From: Haloarcula sp. CBA1127
Lineage (GTDB): Archaea; Halobacteriota; Halobacteria; Halobacteriales; Haloarculaceae
NCBI RefSeq assembly: GCF_001485575.1
Contig: NZ_BCNB01000003.1
Span: 1 to 64,000, forward strand
Reading direction: 5' to 3'
DNA length: 64,000 nt
Both the position numbers and the translations under genes were made by a program. Of the stretch, positions 16,651 to 24,413 are shown piece after piece (position 1 is the stretch's first letter; each line of letters starts with the position of its first letter). A model generated the notes under the pieces. The model was given only the letters and a program-made list of their open reading frames with translations, did no database searches and was not told the origin of the DNA.

Positions 16651-17223
16651 ATGAATCGTAGACAATTTCTTTCAATCTCAGCGCTTTCCATGTCTCTCTC
16701 CGGTTGTCTGGAGGTGAGTTTTGATGACGACACTGAAAATAATCCTCCAACCTCAACCACGGCAGAAACCGAAACGGAGACGTCGCCCCTCGATTCCAAG
16801 ACAGAATCCCCCACACCATCACAGACAACGGAGCAGCCACACGATCTCTACATCGTAAACTACAATACCTCGACAGAAATCGCAACCGTTCGTGTCATCG
16901 ATGAGAACGGGAACGCCGTCGTCGAGGGCCAGTACGAACTCCCATCTGAACGCGGTATTGAGTTCGAGGATATTGGTGCATGGGAGAAGGAGTACACGGT
17001 CGAACTAACGATAGACGGTACCGAACTGACGCCGCTGACGTGGTTTACAGCCAGTTGCGCCTCGGTCGACGAAGCCCCACGGGGCTCTCGGGACGGGTAT
17101 ATTCAACTCCGTCGAGACGGTTCCGACAGGCTCCAACCGACCCTCGACGTGGACGGCTGTGACGCGATCATCGGCCCGGAATATCCTACCGGGCCCGCAC
17201 AGGGGTTTCGCGTCGAAGAATGA
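16651..17223 (+). CDS. Tat-type lipoprotein (190 aa)
   Basis: N-terminal MNRRQFLSISALSMSLSGC has a twin-arginine motif (RRQFL) and lipobox LSGC, typical of haloarchaeal Tat lipoproteins. A Thr/Glu-rich linker (TSTTAETETETSP) leads to a ~120-aa beta-rich domain (HDLYIVNYNTSTEIATVRVI...) with a cysteine pair late (TASCAS, VDGCDA). It is a secreted surface protein of unknown role. Confidence 0.75.
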   Translation: MNRRQFLSISALSMSLSGCLEVSFDDDTENNPPTSTTAETETETSPLDSKTESPTPSQTTEQPHDLYIVNYNTSTEIATVRVIDENGNAVVEGQYELPSERGIEFEDIGAWEKEYTVELTIDGTELTPLTWFTASCASVDEAPRGSRDGYIQLRRDGSDRLQPTLDVDGCDAIIGPEYPTGPAQGFRVEE

Positions 17224-17326
17224 CCAGCAGCGACATGTTCGGTTAGTCGCACCCGTGGTCAATTCGCCTACTCACTGAACGGTCATTTCAATCGCTGCCA
17301 TGAGCAAATAAACCCTTCTACAGCGG

Positions 17327-17767
17327 CTACGACGGGTCGTATAGGTCTTCGACCGAGCGCCGGTAGTAATCCTGGCTGGAGTCTGGAACGGGATCAGCCT
17401 CCTCTGGGTGCTTCGCGATGATGCTGGCGAACTGCTTGGGCGGCTTCCAACTGTCGTCAATTTCGCGGGCCTCCAACTCTTTCAGGACTGCATACTCACC
17501 ACCAGCGGTGACGTACAGAACGCGAAGCCCCGGTTTCTCACTCAGTGGACCTCTGAGTAGCTTTCCTGTTCGTGTATTGACCAGCCACTCAAGCAAGAGT
17601 CCAGCCCGACACTGGATTGCGTACAACTGCACTTCGTTCTCCTCGGGAGATTCTGTGCGACCGTTGTCGGCCCACGATTGGGGCAGCGACCGATTGTCAG
17701 TCTCATCTTTCCAGCGCCACTTCAGCTTTTTCGGCCCGGTGTTCCCTCGTCGGTATCCACTACTCAT
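17327..17767 (-). CDS. Hypothetical protein (146 aa)
   Basis: MSSGYRRGNTGPKKLKWRWKDETD...; a basic start, then an alpha/beta core (VQLYAIQCRAGLLLEWLVNT, LRVLYVTAGGEYAVLKEL). No motif recognised. The start is set by the hairpin element. Confidence 0.6.
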   Translation of the reverse strand: MSSGYRRGNTGPKKLKWRWKDETDNRSLPQSWADNGRTESPEENEVQLYAIQCRAGLLLEWLVNTRTGKLLRGPLSEKPGLRVLYVTAGGEYAVLKELEAREIDDSWKPPKQFASIIAKHPEEADPVPDSSQDYYRRSVEDLYDPS

Positions 17768-17803
17768 TGTTGGATTCTCTCAGCCACTAGAGAAACACAA
17801 AAT
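17768..17803 (-). promoter_or_regulatory. Recurrent 5' hairpin element, copy 10
   Basis: ATTTTGTG at 17796-17803, then TTCTCT-agtggctg-AGAGAA. Compared with copies 15 and 24 both arms change together (CCTCT/AGAGG to TTCTCT/AGAGAA), a clear compensatory change. Confidence 0.7.
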
Positions 17804-17873
17804 CCGCTCTGTATCGCTTCTATAGCAACTCTTTTGCTGTTTGGGAATATATGTATTAGTACGAGGACTCATC

Positions 17874-18263
17874 ATGAAAACAGCCGAGTCCCCCACCACG
17901 ACCAGCGAGTATTCGGCCCCAGACCAGTGGATATCCCGCCAGCCCAGTGGCACCCGCGATCTTGATTTCCAGCGGATTCGTGACGACCGATCAGCAACGT
18001 GGAACGCCGCCCTCGATGCCAGTGTCGACGTAACGAAAGGTGGTCGTCCGGACCTGTTTCTCGTCTCCGTTGACGACGACTGTCCGGTTAATTGCTCGCT
18101 GGCCGAGCATCCCAACGGGATCCACGCCGGCTGGTGTAGTTGCGAAGTCTTCCAGGCGACGACCGTCTGCCCACATCTCTGTGTTCTCCGCCAGCACGCT
18201 GCTCTCGGTGATCTTGACCTGCCAGAACGAACGAGCGACAGTCAGTCGTCGTCAGCCGTGTAA
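17874..18263 (+). CDS. SWIM zinc-finger protein (129 aa)
   Basis: C88-x-C90-x8-C99-x-H101 (GWCSCEVFQATTVCPHLC) is the SWIM signature, a DNA- or protein-binding zinc fold common in archaea. The start MKTAESPTTT is about 25 nt after an AATATATG TATA-like box, so the mRNA is probably leaderless. Its 3' end overlaps the convergent toxin gene by 22 nt. Confidence 0.75.
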   Translation: MKTAESPTTTSEYSAPDQWISRQPSGTRDLDFQRIRDDRSATWNAALDASVDVTKGGRPDLFLVSVDDDCPVNCSLAEHPNGIHAGWCSCEVFQATTVCPHLCVLRQHAALGDLDLPERTSDSQSSSAV

Positions 18264-18529
18264 GCACCGCTCCGGTGTTCGATTCTGTGGATTTCAAGCA
18301 CTGAGGCATCATGTGCAAGCACACATGCAAGGCGGTACGTTCCAACACGGAGTTTCCAGAACGGCCCGCCAGTCAGTGGTTCTAGGAAGTCCTTGGGCTC
18401 GCGCCATGTTGAGTCGACAACCTCGTCTAGTTTCGAAACGATTCGATCCTGAACGTGCGTATCGAGATCACCAAACTGCTCAGTCGCACGCTCAGTGAAC
18501 TTCCACGTCCACTCAGCGTCACTCGTCAT
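18242..18529 (-). CDS. RelE/ParE-superfamily toxin (95 aa)
   Basis: MTSDAEWTWKFTERATEQFGDLD... EPLTGGPFWKLRVGTYRLACVL...VLEIHRIEHRSGAY: the RelE fold signature (GxxWKLRVGxYRl) and a C-terminal H-R-x3-H-R-x-x-x-Y. Likely an mRNA-cleaving or gyrase-type toxin. Start overlaps the end of the antitoxin gene by 11 nt, the usual toxin-antitoxin order. Confidence 0.8.
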   Translation of the reverse strand: MTSDAEWTWKFTERATEQFGDLDTHVQDRIVSKLDEVVDSTWREPKDFLEPLTGGPFWKLRVGTYRLACVLAHDASVLEIHRIEHRSGAYTADDD

Positions 18530-18815
18530 TACCGTCTTGATCCATCATCGCACGGACGTCTTCACGCGAAACCAGTTCAGCATTATCCGCCCGAAGATCG
18601 TGCTCGCTCGCGGCAATCTGTTTCCACCCACTCCGACTAAATGCGGGGTGCTTCACTGCATCCCGAGCGACGTGGCGAAGGAACTCACTCCGTGAATTGA
18701 ATCCCTCCTCCTGCCACGTTGCATCGATGTCTTCGAGAAACGATTTGCTCAGTCGGAGGTTTATTTGTACCATCTCTGGACCACCGTTTCCAGTATCGCT
18801 GTCTGCATCAGACAT
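18519..18815 (-). CDS. Ribbon-helix-helix antitoxin (98 aa)
   Basis: The N-terminal half has an RHH pattern: EMVQINLRLSKSFLEDID, then GFNSRSEFLRHVARDAV. The acidic C-terminal tail (ELVSREDVRAMMDQDGNDE) would wrap the RelE-like toxin encoded next. It probably autoregulates the pair. An ATG two codons upstream is possible. Confidence 0.75.
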   Translation of the reverse strand: MSDADSDTGNGGPEMVQINLRLSKSFLEDIDATWQEEGFNSRSEFLRHVARDAVKHPAFSRSGWKQIAASEHDLRADNAELVSREDVRAMMDQDGNDE

Positions 18816-18900
18816 ATACAAATGCTATACGCTGGTGTAGTATAATTCTTCACCTATTCTGAGACGTACAGCTGCGCTGTCGAGTAGTGGTATCGTCTCA

Positions 18901-19287
18901 TCAGCCATCGCCCATCGAGACACCGGCCAGCGGTCGGACATCAACGCGCCCAGTCCGATCGTGGTCAAGACACTGGCACAGTCGTTCTCGAACCGTCGCC
19001 TGCGAACACGGCTCGATATCAACACCTAATCGTGGGTCGTCTCGAATCTGAACGTACTCTGCGTCAACGTCCAGCGGCGTGTGCTCAACCTGGCACCAGA
19101 TTGTCGTCGCTCCAGCCCGGTCTAGATCGGTCACGTACCGAGCAGCCACGGGTTCGTGACGAAGTTCGACGAGAACTCGTTCGACAAACGATGCGACTTT
19201 CGTTGGCGACCGTAGTGCTGGGACCGACGCAAAAACAGTCTCAGAGTCGTGCTGTGTCGCCGATTCGGGAGTATCTATAACTGACAT
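18901..19287 (-). CDS. Hypothetical protein (128 aa)
   Basis: MSVIDTPESATQHDSETVF...; contains FVERVLVELRHEPVAARYVT and TTIWCQVEHTPLDVDAEYVQI. Alpha/beta composition, no known motif. Between TFB and the RelE module, with its own hairpin element 17 nt after the TFB stop; probably cotranscribed with TFB. Confidence 0.6.
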   Translation of the reverse strand: MSVIDTPESATQHDSETVFASVPALRSPTKVASFVERVLVELRHEPVAARYVTDLDRAGATTIWCQVEHTPLDVDAEYVQIRDDPRLGVDIEPCSQATVRERLCQCLDHDRTGRVDVRPLAGVSMGDG

Positions 19288-19345
19288 ACGTCTCTCTCAG
19301 GACGTGCTTGCTGGTTCGCCCTGCACCCCGCCGGGGCACGCAAAA
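19288..19345 (-). promoter_or_regulatory. Recurrent 5' hairpin element, copy 11 (long form)
   Basis: TTTTGCG tract, GCCCC-ggcggggtgc-AGGGC with one weaker pair, then the long tail before the ATG at 19287. Confidence 0.6.
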
Positions 19346-19362
19346 CAGGGCGTCGCGAGAGG

Positions 19363-20274
19363 TCACCCAACCATGTGATTCTCGATATGCTGGAACCACA
19401 GACGGATCGTATTTGTATGCAAATCCACCGTCTCGCTTATCGTCGCTTGCGTGAGCCGGATATCCGACTCCTGGCCAGCAAGGTAGAGTGCGCCGGCTGC
19501 GATACCGTCTGGTCGCCCGTTGATCTCGGGGGACTCGGTTGCCTGCTCTGCCAGTTCGAGCGCTCGCTGGCGAATGTCCGGGGAAACGTCGAATGGAAGG
19601 TCCGAACAAATCCGTGCCACCCAGTCCACCGGGAGCGACACTGGTATCGGGAGGTCAAGTTCTGTCAGGAATGTCCGGTAGCAGTTCCAGATATGCGATG
19701 TAGAACACCGCGCAACGTCGGCTACCGTCTCCATCGTCACGAGGCCGTTGCATCGGCAGGCGGCGTACACAGCGGCCGCTGCACCGCCCTCAATCGACCG
19801 CCCGATTAGGAGGTCCTTGTCTTGGGCTTCCCGGAAGAGCGTGGATGCCTGCTCTTTCACCGCGTTGCTCTCAGACAGCGCACTCGCAATGCGTCGGATT
19901 TCGCCAAGCCCGTGAGCAAGATTCCGGTCGCGCTTGCTGTCGAACTTCGACCGGCCGTGGAGTCGCCGCTGGCGAGCAAGCCGTCGACGCCGTCTCGGGG
20001 AAATATCTGCACTCTCGACGCCGCCGATGTTCGTCGACAGGCCTCGGTCGTGGCGAGTGGCCGTCCGGGGTGCGCCCGTCCGCTTCTGTTCCGCCTTGTC
20101 GTACGCCCGCCACTCTGGCCTGCGGTCGATCTGGTCTTGCTCGGTCACCAGGCCACAGTTCTCACAGTGCGTTTCTCGCCCGCTACTATCAAGCGTGCCG
20201 CCACACTCGGGACAACTCGGCGTAGCTGTAGACAATTCTGTCTGGACAGTTTGCGAAGATATATTCCGAGACAT
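19363..20274 (-). CDS. tfb: Transcription initiation factor B (TFB) homologue (303 aa)
   Basis: N-terminal zinc ribbon C21-x2-C24 and C37-x2-C40, then the B-finger/linker region (RRPEWRAYDKAEQKRTGAP...STNIGG) and two cyclin repeats (about 105-195 and 205-300; EGGAAAAVYAACRCNGLVTM, then DGIAAGALYLAGQES). All parts of an active TFB are present. Haloarchaea use several TFBs for promoter choice; a plasmid-borne copy could redirect polymerase to element genes. Confidence 0.9.
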   Translation of the reverse strand: MSRNISSQTVQTELSTATPSCPECGGTLDSSGRETHCENCGLVTEQDQIDRRPEWRAYDKAEQKRTGAPRTATRHDRGLSTNIGGVESADISPRRRRRLARQRRLHGRSKFDSKRDRNLAHGLGEIRRIASALSESNAVKEQASTLFREAQDKDLLIGRSIEGGAAAAVYAACRCNGLVTMETVADVARCSTSHIWNCYRTFLTELDLPIPVSLPVDWVARICSDLPFDVSPDIRQRALELAEQATESPEINGRPDGIAAGALYLAGQESDIRLTQATISETVDLHTNTIRLWFQHIENHMVG

Positions 20275-20302
20275 CCTCTCACCCAATTGGGGGGTCAGAA
20301 AA
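20275..20302 (-). promoter_or_regulatory. Recurrent 5' hairpin element, copy 12
   Basis: TTTTCTG at 20296-20302, then CCC-aatt-GGG and the conserved GTGAGAGG directly before the ATG. It lies 17 nt after the stop of the SWIM gene. Confidence 0.55.
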
Positions 20303-20319
20303 CACGCTGTAGTGCCCGG

Positions 20320-20997
20320 TTAGTCGTCTGGCAATTTCCCATCCGGGCGGGGGACTCGCTTGGCTTCAATCTCGATCTCGACCCGGCGACGGTGCTTGCA
20401 TCGCTCGGCGACATCGGGACAACTGCACGTCTCCTCAAGCACATCGACCTCGTACCGGCTATCCGACGCCGAATGAACCTCGTAGCGACCGGGCTTTGCG
20501 AGAAAGGAAACGTCGATATCTTCCTGCTTCGCTCGCTTCGTGCGTGGTTCATCCTCGGAGTTGACAGCCAAGGGGTCCTCAGCTGGACTCGTGACACTGC
20601 CGTCGTCAAACCGAACCTGCATGACTCCGCCATCAGCGACTGCTTTGCGGGGTTCGCCGTCGACGTGTAGTCCGAACTGGTCGTCGAGAGCGTCGTCGTC
20701 AACCCACTGCGGGATGGGTCGCTCGCCGGTCGCGAAGGCGACTCGCTTCTGGTGTTTGCACTCCTTGCCGGGGTTGTACTGCTTCCACTTGCACTCACAA
20801 CTCCCTGTTCGAGTGTCGACAAGGTACTCTGAGCCGGACCCAGAGTTGACCAGGAAGAGGTCGTCGGCGTTGCGTGCCCGACCAATCGAGTCTAACACGG
20901 TCATCACTTCGGTCAGCGCCCGAACGGTACGGCTGTTCGGGCTATCCTCCTCAACGTCGATGCTGTCGGCTTCGCTACTGGATTCTGTGGTAGCCAT
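20320..20997 (-). CDS. Protein with two SWIM zinc fingers (225 aa)
   Basis: First SWIM: C67-x-C69...C80-x-H82 (CECKWKQYNPGKECKH). Second: C191-x-C193...C200-x-H202 (CSCPDVAERCKH). Between them is a helical acidic region. Two tandem SWIM domains suggest nucleic-acid binding. It is 17 nt from the TFB element and probably shares its transcript. Confidence 0.75.
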   Translation of the reverse strand: MATTESSSEADSIDVEEDSPNSRTVRALTEVMTVLDSIGRARNADDLFLVNSGSGSEYLVDTRTGSCECKWKQYNPGKECKHQKRVAFATGERPIPQWVDDDALDDQFGLHVDGEPRKAVADGGVMQVRFDDGSVTSPAEDPLAVNSEDEPRTKRAKQEDIDVSFLAKPGRYEVHSASDSRYEVDVLEETCSCPDVAERCKHRRRVEIEIEAKRVPRPDGKLPDD

Positions 20998-21056
20998 GAA
21001 TGACAGGCGGAACGCCCTCTGTGGGACGCCCCTCAACCCGCTGGGGCGCAGAAAAT
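20998..21056 (-). promoter_or_regulatory. Recurrent 5' hairpin element, copy 13 (long form)
   Basis: TTTTCTG tract (21049-21056), GCCCC-agcgggttga-GGGGC, then the long tail before the ATG at 20997. Confidence 0.65.
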
Positions 21057-21210
21057 CGGGATTAGAGTTGTTGTGTAGAGGCTAAATCTGTTTGTCGGTA
21101 GGAATGTGCAGTGCGGGGACCCAATCTAACGAGTTAGAACGTCTACCTGCCTTATTCAGAATCTCTTTGTTATCGGAAATATGGTGTTCAACAGAGCTGA
21201 GTCGGACTGC

Positions 21211-22392
21211 TTACTGTTGCACCAAAGAATTGTCAGGATATCCTGCTCGGCGCTTCGCATTTCGTCTTTCTCGTTCAGTAAGTCGATACCGAGGCAATTC
21301 CTCTTCAAGCGGTGCAAGTGCCTTTCTTCGTTCCTGATGTGCTCCTAGAAAGTTCGCGATCTTCTCTGCGGCCATCTCCTTGAGTTCACCACTCAGAAGA
21401 GAGCCATTTCGGTACTCACGAGCGAGCTGGTCCATTCGCTTGTCACTTCCCTCGAAGAAGTAGTACAGGAACTGATACGAGACATCGACTTCCGGGTTCC
21501 CGCCCTGTTTTCGATGTTCTTCGAGACTTGTTTGCCCCCCTGAATAAGCATACGTTCGGATTTTGTCAAAGATCGTCTCTCTGTCGTTGGAGAGTAGAAT
21601 ACTTGGTGCATCGTCAGAGGAACTCATCTTGCCTGGGCCTTCGAGGCTTGGAAGGAATTTCGAGAGTAGGGCCCCAGGCTTGTCCACGTCGTAGCGTTGC
21701 TTGGCCGCAACATCGCGGCAGACGCGAACATGGGGATCTTGGTCAACCGCAATCGGGACAAGCGTCGGATGCCGTCCTTCGACGAGCTGTGGGAGGAGAA
21801 GGTGAGTAGCCTGAACGGCAGGGTAGAACGAGAGACCGATGTTCTCCGGATCACCATACGTAGCGTCAACCGTTGATTGAGTTACTTCCTTGGCGAAGGC
21901 GGTTGCAAGCGGATACACCACGTCAGCGTCAGCGGTATCGACGATGATCCGGGTCCGCTCGGGGTCGAATCCGACAGCGAGGAGATCGAGCAAGTTCTCA
22001 CGAGTGTAGCCGCTAATTTCGTCTAGCGGTTTGTCCTTGAGTAAATACTTCTCGTCGTCAGAGAAGGGGATATAGACTAGTGTGCCAGTTTGTTCTTGGA
22101 GATACTTGGCAAAGTAGAACGGAAAGATGTGACCGATGTGCATCGGACCCGAGGGTCCACGTCCCGTTACAATTGAGTGAAGTGCACCCTCGTTTGCGGC
22201 ATCCAGAAAGGCATCGACATCGCGTTCCGCATAGAACACGTCGCGGCGTACAAGTGGATGCCCTGGATCAGGGAATTTCTCTTTTTGCTCGGGCGTCAGG
22301 GCGTTAGCCCCGAACTTGTCTAGCAGTCGAGCGTAATCAATGTCACCTTCAACGGCGTAGGGCGTTACTGTGAAGTCGTCTTCTGCTGGCAT
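21211..22392 (-). CDS. trpS: Tryptophanyl-tRNA synthetase (393 aa)
   Basis: Class I synthetase charging tRNA-Trp: HIGH motif H85-I-G-H88 (GPMHIGHIF) and KMSSS at 255-259 (GKMSSSDDAPS); SFYPAVQATHLLLPQL fits the archaeal/eukaryal TrpRS family. Length normal, catalytic motifs intact. No hairpin element; instead a Trp-codon mini-ORF lies 96 nt upstream. Being an accessory element, this is probably a second copy; resistance to a TrpRS inhibitor or regulated supply are possible roles. The start MPAEDDF is preferred over upstream in-frame ATGs. Confidence 0.9.
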   Translation of the reverse strand: MPAEDDFTVTPYAVEGDIDYARLLDKFGANALTPEQKEKFPDPGHPLVRRDVFYAERDVDAFLDAANEGALHSIVTGRGPSGPMHIGHIFPFYFAKYLQEQTGTLVYIPFSDDEKYLLKDKPLDEISGYTRENLLDLLAVGFDPERTRIIVDTADADVVYPLATAFAKEVTQSTVDATYGDPENIGLSFYPAVQATHLLLPQLVEGRHPTLVPIAVDQDPHVRVCRDVAAKQRYDVDKPGALLSKFLPSLEGPGKMSSSDDAPSILLSNDRETIFDKIRTYAYSGGQTSLEEHRKQGGNPEVDVSYQFLYYFFEGSDKRMDQLAREYRNGSLLSGELKEMAAEKIANFLGAHQERRKALAPLEEELPRYRLTERERRNAKRRAGYPDNSLVQQ

Positions 22393-22487
22393 TGTATGTT
22401 TGATGTTAGGCGTCGCTTTGGAAGCAGTACAAATGAAAAAGCGAGTGAGCACCGCAGTAGAGCCAGCCGGGTTAAGCCCGTCCGACT
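22393..22487 (-). promoter_or_regulatory. trpS leader: hairpin and U-tract between leader ORF and trpS
   Basis: After the leader-ORF stop comes a GC-rich hairpin CGGG-cttaa-CCCG (22468-22480) and then a run of five U in the transcript (22436-22440), 44 nt before the trpS start. A leader-peptide hairpin with arms 22544-22550 and 22507-22513 lies just upstream. This resembles an attenuator layout. Confidence 0.5.
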
Positions 22488-22559
22488 CTAAATCGCGATA
22501 CTGTCCACTTCCCAAGAAACGTGCCAACGCCAGCGATTGGCGCGGGAAGTAGACACCAT
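22488..22559 (-). CDS. Trp-rich leader peptide of trpS (23 aa)
   Basis: Open frame ATG to TAG: M-V-S-T-S-R-A-N-R-W-R-W-H-V-S-W-E-V-D-S-I-A-I. Three of 23 codons are TGG (22530-22532, 22524-22526, 22512-22514), directly upstream of a tryptophanyl-tRNA synthetase gene in the same orientation. The Trp codons lie inside a possible hairpin with perfect 7-nt arms ACTTCCC/GGGAAGT. The mini-ORF would sense charged tRNA-Trp by ribosome stalling. Coding is inferred from position and Trp content, not from length. Confidence 0.55.
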   Translation of the reverse strand: MVSTSRANRWRWHVSWEVDSIAI

Positions 22560-22727
22560 ATCCACTGAATTTAGATTGAGTATGTTAGAAGTTTTCTATT
22601 CCAGTCGCTAGCTCTATTGAAATCCTCCGCGGCCAACAGGTACTGAGTCAGATCGTACGTTCGCACACTTACTGAGCGGGCGTTCCAGCCAGCATCATGG
22701 CTGAAGAAACTGCCTTTTCGCCGCCTG

Positions 22728-22943
22728 TCAGAGTTCGGTCGCCTGCATCTGCTCGTGTGCGTTGGGATTAACCACCGGGATGACGCCCTCGATCTCCTCC
22801 TTGCCGTACTCCTCGCGAATCAGGTCGTGGATATCGTTCGCGAGAGCAACGGCCTCGTCTTGCTTGTTTGAACTCGCCTCGTTCTCAGGAAAGTCTGCTG
22901 GCCCGACACCCTCCACGACGATGAACAGCTGGTCGTCACTCAT
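22728..22943 (-). CDS. Small acidic protein (71 aa)
   Basis: MSDDQLFIVVEGVGPADFPE..., ending HEQMQATEL. Starts inside the end of the preceding gene (8-nt overlap), the last of a coupled series of tiny genes. No motif. Confidence 0.55.
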   Translation of the reverse strand: MSDDQLFIVVEGVGPADFPENEASSNKQDEAVALANDIHDLIREEYGKEEIEGVIPVVNPNAHEQMQATEL

Positions 22944-23139
22944 CTGCGACCTCCTCAACGAGCAGCGTCGTTTCGGGCAGTTCGTCGCGAGAGGTCGACA
23001 GGAACTCGGAGGTCTCCAGCGTTTCCTCGACCAACTCGACCAGTTCCTCCGAGACATCGCCAAAGTGAACGATAGCATCGGGATCGAGGTAGTTCTCGTA
23101 CTGCTGTACAGCCGTCTCGTCTGTCTTGTTTACACTCAT
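22936..23139 (-). CDS. Small acidic protein (67 aa)
   Basis: MSVNKTDETAVQQYENYLDP...; YLDPDAIVHFGDVSEELVEL is helical. Start fixed by a long-form hairpin element that begins at the preceding gene's stop. Overlaps the next gene by 8 nt. Confidence 0.55.
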   Translation of the reverse strand: MSVNKTDETAVQQYENYLDPDAIVHFGDVSEELVELVEETLETSEFLSTSRDELPETTLLVEEVADE

Positions 23140-23196
23140 GATCGGTTTGCGGCACGTCCTCCGCGGAACGCCCCTCACCCCGCTGGGGCACAGAAA
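23140..23196 (-). promoter_or_regulatory. Recurrent 5' hairpin element, copy 14 (long form)
   Basis: TTTCTG tract, GCCCC-agcggggtga-GGGGC, long tail. It abuts the stop codon of the upstream gene (23197-23199), leaving no room for a promoter between. Confidence 0.7.
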
Positions 23197-23436
23197 TTAC
23201 ACGATGGCTCGTTCCTCAGTATCCGATTCATCGCGACGGATCTCGCGTGCCCGCTCTCGAAGGCGAGACTGCACTGGCGTCCGGTTCTCGTGCTGGTTTT
23301 CGTAGGCGAGATACTGCTGGACCGTCTCGATGGAGTGCATACAGTTGATACCAGCGACGATTGGCTGGAGATGATCGGCGTCCAGCAACCGCTCTGGAGG
23401 GAGTTTGTCGAGAATTGGGTCAGGAGTGTCGCTCAT
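23197..23436 (-). CDS. Small hypothetical protein (79 aa)
   Basis: MSDTPDPILDKLPPERLLDA...HSIETVQQYLAYENQHENRT...; a helical protein with VQQYLAYE, which resembles part of a DNA-binding DUF but is not identified. Start overlaps the previous stop by 4 nt (ATGA). Confidence 0.55.
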   Translation of the reverse strand: MSDTPDPILDKLPPERLLDADHLQPIVAGINCMHSIETVQQYLAYENQHENRTPVQSRLRERAREIRRDESDTEERAIV

Positions 23437-23639
23437 GAATCCTCCTCTCGGAAGTCATCGAGTGTCGTCCTGCACCTGTACCGACAGTCCGGGTAGTGAG
23501 CCAGAAGCGTCTCGTCGACGGCGTCCCAGAAGCCGATTTTATCCGGCGCAACCGACTGCCAGAACCGGGCGCGTGCCAGTGCTGCCGGAACACGGTGGCG
23601 TTCCTCGCGACGCCACTGCTCGCGCTCGATCATCGCCAT
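23433..23639 (-). CDS. Small basic hypothetical protein (68 aa)
   Basis: MAMIEREQWRREERHRVPAA...; unusually basic and arginine-rich for this proteome, suggesting DNA or RNA contact. It overlaps both neighbours (10 and 4 nt). Confidence 0.5.
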   Translation of the reverse strand: MAMIEREQWRREERHRVPAALARARFWQSVAPDKIGFWDAVDETLLAHYPDCRYRCRTTLDDFREEDS

Positions 23640-23944
23640 GTCGAGGCTCCCTCCGGTCTGTCTGCCATGTACGAGTTGGCAAGCTCCAGCCCGGCGTCGA
23701 GTGACCGGCGCGTCCCGACCAGTTTGGTCGCCCGTTCGAGCGTCCAGCTGTCGTCACCACCTTTGAGCAGGACTGTCGCTCCGGTGTCGGGAATGTGCCA
23801 GCCGATCGTGTCGTTGCCAGCGGCGAGAAATTCCCACTCGCCGGTAGCGGCCTCCTGTGCCGCGCTCTGTCTGTCAATCAGCGCATCCGAGCGTGGGCCA
23901 CCAGCGCCGAAATCACCCAACGTGGCTGTTCCTGCTGAGTTCAT
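23630..23944 (-). CDS. Hypothetical protein (104 aa)
   Basis: MNSAGTATLGDFGAGGPRSD...; WEFLAAGNDTIGWHIPDTGATVLLKGG looks beta-rich. Overlaps the previous gene by 4 nt and the next by 10, so these small genes are translationally coupled. Confidence 0.55.
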   Translation of the reverse strand: MNSAGTATLGDFGAGGPRSDALIDRQSAAQEAATGEWEFLAAGNDTIGWHIPDTGATVLLKGGDDSWTLERATKLVGTRRSLDAGLELANSYMADRPEGASTWR

Positions 23945-24243
23945 GCACAGGCCTCCCGGCAGTCCCAGCCAGCGAGTTCGGCATCGACGGCGCTGATGAT
24001 GGTTGTGACCTGTTCCTCTAGCGTGTCTGTCTGCTCACCGTCGACGTTCAGGAGCGAGCGAAGTTCGAGTATGTCCGGCAGGTCAATGCTGTCTGAGCGC
24101 TGGGCCACCGCACGGAGGACGACCGCCTCAACATCGGCGCTGTCGGACTGCCCTCGAACAGCTGTCGCAATGGACTCGACGAACCGCGAGGTGGTTGGCT
24201 GAGACAGGTCTTCCGAACGACGGCAGGACATATTTCGAGACAT
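23941..24243 (-). CDS. Hypothetical protein, first gene of micro-gene cluster (100 aa)
   Basis: MSRNMSCRRSEDLSQPTTSR...; helical. The hairpin element and the first codons (ATGTCTCGAAATAT) match those of the TFB gene at 20274 almost exactly, although the rest of the proteins differ. The end overlaps the next gene by 4 nt. Confidence 0.6.
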   Translation of the reverse strand: MSRNMSCRRSEDLSQPTTSRFVESIATAVRGQSDSADVEAVVLRAVAQRSDSIDLPDILELRSLLNVDGEQTDTLEEQVTTIISAVDAELAGWDCREACA

Positions 24244-24271
24244 CCTCTCACCCACCAGAGGAACACAAAAT
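24244..24271 (-). promoter_or_regulatory. Recurrent 5' hairpin element, copy 15
   Basis: ATTTTGTG (24264-24271), CCTCT-ggtgggtg-AGAGG, with the ATG immediately after the stem. This and copies 16 and 24 are the clearest short form. Confidence 0.75.
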
Positions 24272-24413
24272 TGGGACTCGCTGCCGCTTTGGATGAGTTT
24301 TTTTACTTACTCCGTTGGCTGAAATACCTGCTTAACAAGCCTGCGAACCTATCGATTCCCGACCAGCACTCGGTGAAAAGTTTGATATAATTGGTAAATT
24401 GAATAATGTTTTA

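Noticed and set aside
18825-19025. Short minus-strand frame between the antitoxin and the 128-aa gene
   Set aside because: It overlaps the 18901-19287 gene in another frame and has a basic, arginine-rich composition.
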